Origin: JAMLIN01 sp041676645
GTDB lineage: Bacteria; Pseudomonadota; Gammaproteobacteria; Burkholderiales; Burkholderiaceae_E
DNA: 41,322 nt
NCBI GenBank assembly: GCA_041676645.1
Contig: JBAYRO010000025.1
Coordinates: 1-41,322, forward strand
Reading direction: 5' to 3'
Position numbers and translations under genes: made by a program. The notes beneath the pieces were generated by a model. That model did no database searches and had not been told where the DNA came from. It saw nothing but the letters and a program-made list of their open reading frames with translations. Below are positions 24,652 through 32,495 of this stretch, piece after piece; positions within the stretch are counted from its first letter, which is position 1, and the number at the start of each line of letters is the position of its first letter.

Positions 24652-27279
24652 TCAGTCGGTCCGGTTCGTCGCGAGCTGGCGCAGCGCATATACGAGCTCG
24701 AGCGCCGCGCGCGGGGTGAGCGCATCGGGATCGACATCGAGCAGGCGGGCCAGCACCGCTTCGGCGAGCGGATCGGCCGGCGGCGCCGCATCGTCGGCCG
24801 CCGCGGGCAGGTCGATGCCGAAGAGGTCCATCTGGTCGCCGTCCTCGCGGGCGCGCTCCTCGAGCCGGGCGAGCAGGGCGCCGGCGGCGCGCACCACGGG
24901 TGCCGGCATGCCGGCGAGCCGCGCCACCTGCAGCCCGTAGCTGCGGCTTGCGGGACCGTCGCGGACTTCGTGCAGGAATACGATGCCCTTGCGATGCTCG
25001 GCGGCGGCCAGGTGCAGGTTGACCGCATGCGGATCGCGCGCCGCGATCGCCGTCAGCTCGAAATAATGCGTGGCGAACAGGGCGAGCGAACGATTGTGGG
25101 CAAGCAGGCGGTCGGCGATGGCATGGGCCAGCGCCAGGCCGTCGAACGTGGATGTGCCGCGGCCGATCTCGTCCATCAGCACCAGTGACTGTTCGCTGGC
25201 GGCATTGAGGATCGCGGCGGCTTCGGTCATCTCCACCATGAAGGTCGAGCGGCCGCCGGCGAGATCGTCCGATGCGCCGATGCGGGTGAAGATCCGGTCG
25301 ATCGGCCCGAGGGTGCAGGCATCGGCCGGCACGAAGCTGCCGCAGTAGGCGAGCAGGGTGATCAGCGCCACCGAGCGCATGTAGGTCGATTTGCCGCCCA
25401 TGTTCGGCCCGGTCAGGATCAGCAGCCGGCGCTGCGGATGCATCACGCAGTCGTTGGGAACGTAGCGCTCGACATGCGCTTCCACCACAGGATGGCGGGC
25501 GCCGCGGATCTCGATGCCAGGCAGCGGGGAGAACCGCGGCCGTATCCAGCCCATCCGGGCGGCGCGGTCGGCCAGGGTGACGAGCACGTCGATCTCGGCA
25601 ACCGCCCGGCCGAGCGCCTGCCATGCGCCGACCGAAGGCCGTAGTGCGACGACCAGCTCCTCGTAGAGCTGGCGTTCGCGGGCCAGTGCCCGCTCGCGCG
25701 CCGACAGGGCCCGGTCCTCGAACTGCTTGAGTTCGGGCGTGACGAAGCGCTCGGCGTTCTTGAGGGTCTGGCGCCGCCGGTAATCCTCGGGCACCTTGTC
25801 GGCCGATCCCCGGCCGACCTCGATGTAGAAGCCGTGCACCTGGTTGAAGCCCACCCGCAGCGTGGCAATGCCGCTGCGCTCGCGCTCGCGGGCTTCCAGC
25901 GCGGTGAGATAGTCACCGCAGCCGGCATCGAGCGCCCGCAGCTCATCGAGCTGCGCATCGAAGCCATCGCGGATCACGCCGCCATCGCGCGCCTGCGCCG
26001 ACGGCTCGTCCGCGATGGTGGCGCGCAGCATCGCCAGCGCTTCGGCCGGCGGCGCCAGCGCCGCGCTCAATGTGGCGAAGGCGGCCGGCGCGAGTTCGGC
26101 GATGCGCTCGGCGATCCCCGCGAGCGCCGGCGCCGAATCGCGCAGGGCGGCGAGCTCGCGCGGCCGCGCCGAGCCGAGCGCGATGCGCGCGGCGACTCGC
26201 TCGTAGTCGGGCAGGCCCCGCAGCAGGGGCCGCAGGCTGCGATGAGCGCCTTCGATCAGGGCTTCGATCCGTTCGTGGCGGGCGGCTGCGACGGCGCGTT
26301 CGCGCACCGGTTGTTGCAGCCAGCGCCGCAGCAGTCGGCCGCCGGCACTGCCGGCGCAGTCGTCGAGGATCCGCAGCAGGCTGGGCCCGTCATCGCCGCG
26401 CAGGCTCTCGATCACCTCGAGATTGCGCCTTGCGGTTTCGTCGAGGACGATGAAGGCATCGTCGCGCCAGGCATGCAGACCCTGCAGGTGGCTCGGCGCC
26501 TGGCCCTGGGTCAGGGTGGCGTAGGCCAGCAGGGCGCCGGCCGCGGCAAGCGCCTGCGCCTGGTCCTCGACTCCGAAGGCGCCGAGATCGGCGACCCCGA
26601 GCGTCTCGCACAGGTCCTTGCGGGCGCGCGCGGTGTCGAAGCGCCAGTCGGGCTGGCTCGCGACCGAACCCAGCACGGTCGGCTCGATGCCCGCGAAAAG
26701 CCGTGCCGGGTCGGCGGATTCCGGCAGGACGATCTCGGCGGCGCCGATCCGTGCGATCGCGGCGGGAAGGGCGTCGGGCTCGACCTCGGCGAGCCAGCAT
26801 TCGCCGGCGGCCAGCGACAGCCAGGCGATCCCGGTCCGGCGGCCCGGAAAGACCGCCAGCAGCAGCGGGTCCTCGCGCTCGGGCAGGAGCTGCTCGTCGG
26901 TGAGGGTGCCCGGAGTGACGATGCGCACCACCTTGCGCTCGACCGGCCCCCTGGAGGTGGCGGGATCGCCGATCTGCTCGCAGATCGCCACCGATTCGCC
27001 GAGCCGGATCAGGCGTGCCAGGTACTGCTCGACCGACTGCACCGGCACCCCCGCCATGCGCACCGGCTCGCCCCTGGACATGCCGCGCTGGGTCAGGGTG
27101 ATGCCGAGCAGGGCCGAGCCCCGCTCGGCGTCTTCGTGGAAGAGCTCGTAGAAATCGCCCATCCGGTAGAGCAGCAGCGTATCCGGGTAGTCCGCCTTGA
27201 GGGCGAGGTACTGCTGCATCATGGGCGTGTGTTCGGCGTTCCCCTTGCCCTGGCGAGAATTCTCGACGGATTCAGTCAT
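24652..27279 (-). CDS. mutS: DNA mismatch repair protein MutS
   Basis: MutS recognises mismatches and recruits MutL. The 875-aa protein is full length. The N-terminal mismatch-binding motif with Phe-x-Glu lies in MGDFYELFHEDA. The core and lever domains follow, then the ATPase with Walker A GPNMGGKST (about residue 623), Walker B LVLMDEIGRGTSTFDG and the FATHYFELT signature. The C-terminal part carries helices for dimer/tetramer contacts. The start at 27279 has no strong ribosome site; a Met about 19 residues later (MMQQYLALK) is an alternative. Confidence 0.97.
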   Translation of the reverse strand: MTESVENSRQGKGNAEHTPMMQQYLALKADYPDTLLLYRMGDFYELFHEDAERGSALLGITLTQRGMSRGEPVRMAGVPVQSVEQYLARLIRLGESVAICEQIGDPATSRGPVERKVVRIVTPGTLTDEQLLPEREDPLLLAVFPGRRTGIAWLSLAAGECWLAEVEPDALPAAIARIGAAEIVLPESADPARLFAGIEPTVLGSVASQPDWRFDTARARKDLCETLGVADLGAFGVEDQAQALAAAGALLAYATLTQGQAPSHLQGLHAWRDDAFIVLDETARRNLEVIESLRGDDGPSLLRILDDCAGSAGGRLLRRWLQQPVRERAVAAARHERIEALIEGAHRSLRPLLRGLPDYERVAARIALGSARPRELAALRDSAPALAGIAERIAELAPAAFATLSAALAPPAEALAMLRATIADEPSAQARDGGVIRDGFDAQLDELRALDAGCGDYLTALEARERERSGIATLRVGFNQVHGFYIEVGRGSADKVPEDYRRRQTLKNAERFVTPELKQFEDRALSARERALARERQLYEELVVALRPSVGAWQALGRAVAEIDVLVTLADRAARMGWIRPRFSPLPGIEIRGARHPVVEAHVERYVPNDCVMHPQRRLLILTGPNMGGKSTYMRSVALITLLAYCGSFVPADACTLGPIDRIFTRIGASDDLAGGRSTFMVEMTEAAAILNAASEQSLVLMDEIGRGTSTFDGLALAHAIADRLLAHNRSLALFATHYFELTAIAARDPHAVNLHLAAAEHRKGIVFLHEVRDGPASRSYGLQVARLAGMPAPVVRAAGALLARLEERAREDGDQMDLFGIDLPAAADDAAPPADPLAEAVLARLLDVDPDALTPRAALELVYALRQLATNRTD

Positions 27280-27350
27280 CTACAGCGATAAGCGGTGCGT
27301 GCCCCGGCAAGCGATACTACCGGATCGCCCATCGTGTCGCCGCCCGGCCC

Positions 27351-29603
27351 TCATCCGTGCCCGGCTTCCGGCGCTGCTGCCAGTCTCCGCAAGCGCAGCA
27401 GGCGCAAGGCATTGAGCGTGACGAGCGCGGTGGCGCCGGTGTCGGCCAGCACGGCGATCCACAGGCCGGTGATGCCCAGGATCGTGGTCACCAGGAAAAC
27501 GCCTTTCAATCCGAGCGCGAAGAACACGTTCTGGTGGATATTGGCCATGGTTGCGCGAGACAGCGCGACGAGCCGGGCAACGTCCGTGACCCGGGTCTTG
27601 AGCAGCGCCGCGTCGGCCGTCTCGAGGGCCACGTCGGTGCCGCCGCCCATGGCGATGCCGACGTCGGCGGCGGCCAGTGCCGGCGCATCGTTGATGCCGT
27701 CGCCGACCATGGCGATCATGCCGTCTTGCTTCATCGTGTCGATCAGGCGCAGCTTGTCCTCGGGCAGCAGCTCGGCCGCCCAGTCCATGCCCAGCCGGTC
27801 CGCGATGGCCCGGGCGGTGCGGTGGTTGTCGCCGGTGAGCATGATCGAGCGCACCCCCATGGCATCGAGTCGCGCGATGGCCTCCCGCGCATCCGGCCTC
27901 GGCTCGTCACGCAAGGCCACCAGCCCGATCGCTGCGCCGGTGCCTTCGTCGAGCAGCACCGATACCGTCTTGCCCTCCTGCTGCAGTGCCTCGATGACCG
28001 GCTTCTGCGCATCCGGGAGCGCCTTCATGCGGGCGGCGTACACCGGCGATCCGATTGCCAGCGGGCGTTCGGCCACGATCGCGTGCGCGGCTTCGCCCGC
28101 GGTCGCCCGTGCCTGCGTGGCCGCTGGAATGTCGACGCCCGCCGACTCGGCATGGGCGACGATGGCCCGGGCCAGCGGGTGGCCCGAACCGGATTCGACG
28201 CTCGCCGCCAGCGACAGGACTTCGTTCTCGCTGTCCCGGGCGAACGCCAGCACATCGGTGACGCGCGGCCTGCCCGCGGTCAGGGTGCCGGTCTTGTCGA
28301 AGGCGATGCTCGCCACGCGGCCGATGGTCTCCAGCGCATGGCCGCCCTTGACGAGCAGGCCATGGCGCGCGCCCACGGCCAGGCCCGATGCGATGGCGGC
28401 CGGCGTGGAAAGCACCAGCGCGCAAGGGCAGGCGATCAGCAGCAGCGCCAGGCCGCGATAGAGCCATTCGCCCCAGTCCCCGCCCAGGACCAGCGGGGGG
28501 ACGAGCATGACCAGCGCCGCGATCGTCATGACGGCCGGCGTGTAATGGCGGCTGAATCTTTCGATGAACCTGGCCGTCGGTGCCCTGGAGGCATGCGCCT
28601 TCTCGACCAGGTGGACGATGCGCGAAATGGTGTTGTCGGCCGTCGTCCTCTCGACGCGCAGCTGCAGTGCGCCATCGAGATTGATGGAGCCGGCGAAGAC
28701 ACTTTCGCCGCCCGCCCTGGCGATCGGGATGGACTCGCCGGTGACCGGCGATTCGTCGAGGCTGGACGCGCCCTCGATGATGACGCCGTCGGCCGATACC
28801 CGGTCGCCGGGGCGCACGAGTACGCGATCGCCGATGCGAAGCGCCGCCGCCGGAACGACGCGCTGCCCGCCGTGCCCGTCGAGCAGCGTCGCGGTCCTGG
28901 GAACCAGCGCGACCAGGGCCTGGATGCCCGCACGGGCGCGACCGGCCGCCACGCTCTCGAGCAGTTCGCCGAGCGCGAAGAGGAACACGACCGCCGCCGC
29001 CTCTTCGGCTTCGCCGATGACGAGCGCTCCCAGGACGGCCACGGACATCAGCATCTCGATGGAGAAGGGCGAGCCCGCCCGGGCAAGGGCGACGGCCTTG
29101 CGCGCAAAGGGCAGCACGCCGGCGAGCACGGCCGCGGCGAGGATCCATGCGCCATGAGCGGGGATGGCCAGGCTGCCCGCATAGGCGATGCCCATGCCGA
29201 GACCCAGGCCGGCGACCTGCCGGCCCTTGCGGGTCTGCCACCAGCGGGTCGGCTCCGATGCCATGGGTGCGTCGATCCCGCTGTCCGGGGCGGTGGCGCA
29301 GGCGGCCTCGGGCCCCGGGCTTGCCGATGCCTCGAAGCCCAGGTTCCTGATGGTTTCCTCGACGGTGCTGCGCCGTGTGGAGCCGGTGGCCAGTGACAGG
29401 CGAAGCGACTGCGTGGCGAAGTTCAGCTGGACGTCGCTGACGCCGGGCAGGCGCACCAGTGCCGTCTCGATCTTGCCAACGCAGCTGGCGCAATCCATTC
29501 CCTCGACGCGCATCGACAGGGTCGACGATGCTCCCGGCGCGGGACGGCCCGGCGACGATTGGGAGATGGAGTCGGGATCGATGCCTTCAGGGTGCAGGCG
29601 CAA
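27351..29603 (-). CDS. zntA: Zn/Cd/Pb-exporting P1B-type ATPase (ZntA/CadA-like)
   Basis: This heavy-metal efflux ATPase of the inner membrane has one N-terminal metal-binding domain with GMDCASC (about residue 38). The membrane CPC is near residue 392 (IACPCALVLSTP), TGES is in the actuator, and the phosphorylated Asp is about residue 436 (AFDKTGTLT). NVFFALGLK and the last-helix LADTGATALV are the P1B-2 pattern for divalent Zn, Cd and Pb. The start is set at TTG 29603 because GGAGA lies seven bases before it and the promoter at 29637-29667 would start transcription about at 29630. An in-frame ATG at 29630 would give nine more residues but an almost leaderless mRNA. Confidence 0.93.
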   Translation of the reverse strand: MRLHPEGIDPDSISQSSPGRPAPGASSTLSMRVEGMDCASCVGKIETALVRLPGVSDVQLNFATQSLRLSLATGSTRRSTVEETIRNLGFEASASPGPEAACATAPDSGIDAPMASEPTRWWQTRKGRQVAGLGLGMGIAYAGSLAIPAHGAWILAAAVLAGVLPFARKAVALARAGSPFSIEMLMSVAVLGALVIGEAEEAAAVVFLFALGELLESVAAGRARAGIQALVALVPRTATLLDGHGGQRVVPAAALRIGDRVLVRPGDRVSADGVIIEGASSLDESPVTGESIPIARAGGESVFAGSINLDGALQLRVERTTADNTISRIVHLVEKAHASRAPTARFIERFSRHYTPAVMTIAALVMLVPPLVLGGDWGEWLYRGLALLLIACPCALVLSTPAAIASGLAVGARHGLLVKGGHALETIGRVASIAFDKTGTLTAGRPRVTDVLAFARDSENEVLSLAASVESGSGHPLARAIVAHAESAGVDIPAATQARATAGEAAHAIVAERPLAIGSPVYAARMKALPDAQKPVIEALQQEGKTVSVLLDEGTGAAIGLVALRDEPRPDAREAIARLDAMGVRSIMLTGDNHRTARAIADRLGMDWAAELLPEDKLRLIDTMKQDGMIAMVGDGINDAPALAAADVGIAMGGGTDVALETADAALLKTRVTDVARLVALSRATMANIHQNVFFALGLKGVFLVTTILGITGLWIAVLADTGATALVTLNALRLLRLRRLAAAPEAGHG

Positions 29604-29636
29604 GGGGTTTTCTCCAGTGGACGAGCACATGCCCCT

Positions 29637-29667
29637 ATTGAAAACCCTGTAGCGACTGCAGAGTCAA
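29637..29667 (-). promoter_or_regulatory. MerR-family (CadR/PbrR/ZntR-like) promoter of zntA
   Basis: On the minus strand TTGACT (29667-29662) and TTCAAT (29642-29637) are separated by 19 bases, too long for ordinary sigma-70 use and diagnostic of MerR-type promoters. The spacer holds the dyad ACTCTGCAG-TCG-CTACAGGGT, close to the CTATAGT..CTACAGGGT operators of CadR/PbrR as I know them. A metal-bound regulator would untwist the DNA to activate zntA. No merR-type gene is in the window. Confidence 0.8.
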
Positions 29668-29686
29668 CACCCTGGATCAGGCCCGG

Positions 29687-32053
29687 TCAGGGCATCGGAA
29701 CGGTCCGCAGGCGCAGGGCGTTGCCGATGACCGATACCGACGACAGGCTCATGGCCGCGGCGGCCAGCATCGGCGACAGGAGCATCCCGAAGACCGGATA
29801 GAGCACGCCGGCGGCAATGGGTACACCGAGGGCGTTGTAGACGAAGGCGAAGAACAGGTTCTGCTTGATGTTGCGGATCGTCGCCCGCGCCAGCATCCGC
29901 GCGCGCACGATACCGGTCAGGTCACCCTTGAGCAGGGTGACGCCGGCGCTTTCCATGGCGACGTCCGCACCGGTTCCCATGGCGATGCCGACGTCGGCGG
30001 CGGCAAGGGCGGGCGCATCGTTGACGCCGTCGCCGGCCATGGCGACGCTTGCGCCCTGGGTGCGCAGTTCCTCGACGAGCTTCTGCTTGTCCTGCGGCAA
30101 CACGCCGGCGCGTACCTCGTCGATGCCGAGCTTTGCCGCGACGGCTTTCGCGGTGCGCTCGCTGTCACCCGTGGCCATGATGATCCGCAGGCCGGCGGCG
30201 TGCAGGGAACGGATGGCCTCGGCGCTGTTGGCCTTGATCGGATCGGCGACCGCAACGATGCCGGCGAGCTTCCCGTCGACCGCGACGAACATCGCGGTCT
30301 TGCCGTCCCCGCGCAAGCGGTCGGCATCGTCCTGCAGCGGCCCCGCTTCGATACCGATCTCCGCCAGCATCGCCGTGTTTCCCAGCGCGACGGCGCGACC
30401 GGCAACCCGGCCATTGACGCCTTTGCCGGTCACGGACTCGAACTCCCCCGATTCCACTACCTCGACGCCGCGCTCGCGCGCGCCTTCGACGATGGCTTCG
30501 GCCAGGGGATGCTCGGAGCCTCGTTCGAGGCTAGCCGCCAGGGACAGCAGCTCGCTTTCGGGGACATCCCCCGTCGCAAGGACATCGGTCAGCTTCGGGC
30601 GACCCTCGGTCAGCGTGCCCGTCTTGTCGACGATCAGGGTGTCGACCGTGGAAAAGCGCTCCAGCGCTTCGGCATCCTTGATCAGCACACCCATCTGCGC
30701 ACCGCGTCCCGTCGCGGTCATGATGGACATCGGTGTCGCCAGGCCGAGTGCGCATGGACAGGCGATGATCAGCACGGATACCGCTGCCACGATGGCGTAG
30801 GTCATGCTGGGCGCAGGTCCGACGAGCGCCCAGACGATGAAGGCGACAATGGCGGCCAGGACGACGGCCGGCACGAAATAGAACGAAACCCGGTCCGCCA
30901 GTCCCTGGATCGGAGCGCGCGAACGCTGCGCCTTTGCCACCATCTCGACGATCTGCGAGAGCATGGTCTCGGCGCCGACCTTCTCGGCGCGCATGAGCAG
31001 CGAGCCGTTGCGGTTGAGCGTACCGCCGGTGAGCGGGTCGCCCCCGGTCTTCTCGACCGGAACCGGCTCGCCGGTCAGCATCGATTCGTCCACCGAGGAA
31101 CGGCCTTCCACCACCACGCCGTCCACCGGAACGGCATCGCCCGGGCGCACCCGCAGCCGATCGCCGGACTTCACCTCATCGAGCGGCACGTCGCTCTCGG
31201 TCCCGTCATCGGCCAGGCGTCGCGCGGTCTTCGGCGCAAGATCGAGCAGCGCGCGGATGGCCGAACCGGTGCGTTCGCGGGCGCGCAACTCCAGCACCTG
31301 GCCGAGGAAGACGAGCGCCACGATCACCGCCGCGGCTTCGAAATAGACGGGCACCGTGCCGTCGTGCCCGCGGAAAGACTCCGGGAAGATGTCCGGAAAG
31401 AGGGTTGCCACGACACTGTAGAGATAGGCCGCGCCGACGCCGAGCGAGATCAGCGTCCACATGTTGGGGCTGCGATTGATGACGGATTCGTAGCCGCGAT
31501 GGAAGAAGGGGATCGCCGCCCAGAGCACGACTGGCGTTGCCAGCGCCAGCTCGATCCAGATGGCCAGACGTTCGCCGATCCAGTCACGCAATGGCAAGCC
31601 GACCATGGGCGCCATGGCGATCACGAAAAGCGGGACGGCCAGGATCGCGCTGACCCGGAGTCGCCGGGTGAAATCGACGAGTTCCGGGTTCGGCCCCTCA
31701 TCGCCCGTGGGCACGCCCATGGGCTCCAGCGCCATGCCGCACTTCGGACACGAACCCGGCTTGTCGCGGATGATCTCCGGGTGCATCGGGCAGGTGTATT
31801 GCGTGCCCTTGGGCAGCGCCTTCGGTGCAGGCGGCCCGTCGAGATACTTCCCGGGTTCCGCCTCGAACTTCCTTCGACAGCCTTCCGAACAGAAATGGAA
31901 AACCTGGCCTGCGTGGCGCAGGAAATGCTTCGCGCTCGATGGGTCGACGAGCATGCCGCAGACCGGGTCCCGGACCCGGGCCGCGTTTCCAGCGCCCTCG
32001 TCGCCATGGCCGTGGCCGTGGTGGTGATGATGCTCGTGAGGAGAATTCGCCAT
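29687..32053 (-). CDS. copA: Cu(I)-exporting P1B-type ATPase (CopA-like) with YHS and metal-binding N-terminus
   Basis: The 788-aa protein is a copper efflux pump by motif: CPC at about 432-434 (IACPCALGLATP), phosphorylated Asp476 (IVDKTGTLTEG), YNALGVP in the seventh and MSLSSVSV in the eighth conserved helix, the P1B-1 signature. The actuator loop reads TGEP. The N-terminus has no classical GMxCxxC domain. It has a His-rich stretch (residues 6-16), a YHS domain (DPVCGM ... FHFCSEGCRRKF, about 29-70) and a heavy-metal-binding motif (YTCPMHPEI ... CPKCGMALEP, about 87-112). It follows its own CueR-like promoter. It lies upstream of zntA, which has a separate promoter. Confidence 0.93.
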   Translation of the reverse strand: MANSPHEHHHHHGHGHGDEGAGNAARVRDPVCGMLVDPSSAKHFLRHAGQVFHFCSEGCRRKFEAEPGKYLDGPPAPKALPKGTQYTCPMHPEIIRDKPGSCPKCGMALEPMGVPTGDEGPNPELVDFTRRLRVSAILAVPLFVIAMAPMVGLPLRDWIGERLAIWIELALATPVVLWAAIPFFHRGYESVINRSPNMWTLISLGVGAAYLYSVVATLFPDIFPESFRGHDGTVPVYFEAAAVIVALVFLGQVLELRARERTGSAIRALLDLAPKTARRLADDGTESDVPLDEVKSGDRLRVRPGDAVPVDGVVVEGRSSVDESMLTGEPVPVEKTGGDPLTGGTLNRNGSLLMRAEKVGAETMLSQIVEMVAKAQRSRAPIQGLADRVSFYFVPAVVLAAIVAFIVWALVGPAPSMTYAIVAAVSVLIIACPCALGLATPMSIMTATGRGAQMGVLIKDAEALERFSTVDTLIVDKTGTLTEGRPKLTDVLATGDVPESELLSLAASLERGSEHPLAEAIVEGARERGVEVVESGEFESVTGKGVNGRVAGRAVALGNTAMLAEIGIEAGPLQDDADRLRGDGKTAMFVAVDGKLAGIVAVADPIKANSAEAIRSLHAAGLRIIMATGDSERTAKAVAAKLGIDEVRAGVLPQDKQKLVEELRTQGASVAMAGDGVNDAPALAAADVGIAMGTGADVAMESAGVTLLKGDLTGIVRARMLARATIRNIKQNLFFAFVYNALGVPIAAGVLYPVFGMLLSPMLAAAAMSLSSVSVIGNALRLRTVPMP

Positions 32054-32090
32054 GATGAGTTCCAGTTCGGTGTGCGGTCACATGGCACCC

Positions 32091-32121
32091 AGGATGGCGC
32101 TTCCCACGATGGGAAGGTCAA
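32091..32121 (-). promoter_or_regulatory. CueR/HmrR-like promoter of copA
   Basis: On the minus strand TTGACC (32121-32116) and CATCCT (32096-32091) are 19 bases apart. The dyad ACCTTCCC-ATCGT-GGGAAG sits in between, very close to the known CueR site upstream of E. coli copA (ACCTTCC...GGAAGGT). The predicted transcript starts about 30 bases before the copA ATG at 32053. The regulator gene is not in the window. Confidence 0.8.
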
Positions 32122-32147
32122 GACGACTCACCGCGTCTCAAGCCGGC

Positions 32148-32495
32148 TCAACGCGTCCGGATGACGCCTTCCTGGCTGGTGGACGCGACAAGCTGGCCGT
32201 CCCGGCTGAAGATCTGGCCGCGGATGAAGGCGCGCGTCCCGGCCGTGACCGGGCTGTCCATGCTGTAGAGCAGCCAGTCGTCCATGCGCACGGGCCGATG
32301 GAACCACATGACATGGTCGAGGCTGGCGGCCTGCAGCTTGCGATCGAGGAAGCTCAGTCCATGCGGCTGCAGCGCGACTCCGAGCAGGCTGTAGTCGGAG
32401 GCGTTGCGGCTTTCGCCTACGAAGGTGTCGTCGTCGAGTTGTTCGAGTCGAAGCAGGTCGAGCAACTCCCGGACCCGTGGTGCCGCCGGCATCAT
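32148..32495 (-). CDS. Internally deleted TesB-type acyl-CoA thioesterase
   Basis: The 115-aa product corresponds to acyl-CoA thioesterase II with the middle missing. Residues 9-29 (RELLDLLRLEQLDDDTFVGES) match the usual TesB N-terminus and then join directly to the second hot-dog domain (SLLGVALQPHG, SLDHVMWFHRP, LVASTSQEGVIR). Full-length TesB is about 285-290 aa with two hot-dogs. The catalytic Asp (Asp60) and Gln (Gln108) are retained, and Thr/Ser candidates occur in SPVTAGT. The start overlaps the ligase stop by four bases (ATGA). No frameshift is visible, so it may be a functional single-hot-dog enzyme or a decaying remnant. Confidence 0.8.
   Translation of the reverse strand: MMPAAPRVRELLDLLRLEQLDDDTFVGESRNASDYSLLGVALQPHGLSFLDRKLQAASLDHVMWFHRPVRMDDWLLYSMDSPVTAGTRAFIRGQIFSRDGQLVASTSQEGVIRTR

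Noticed and set aside
27357..29396. 679-codon forward open frame opposite zntA
   Set aside because: Shadow of the P-type ATPase; no ribosome site or protein motif.
27351..29603. zntA homologue as a second copper pump
   Set aside because: The last helices have K and DTG of the P1B-2 class, not the YN and MxxSS residues seen in the neighbouring CopA.
32148..32495. Frameshifted or 5'-truncated tesB
   Set aside because: The TesB N-terminal motif and the second hot-dog are in one continuous frame with no missing-domain sequence in another frame, so an internal in-frame deletion explains it better.
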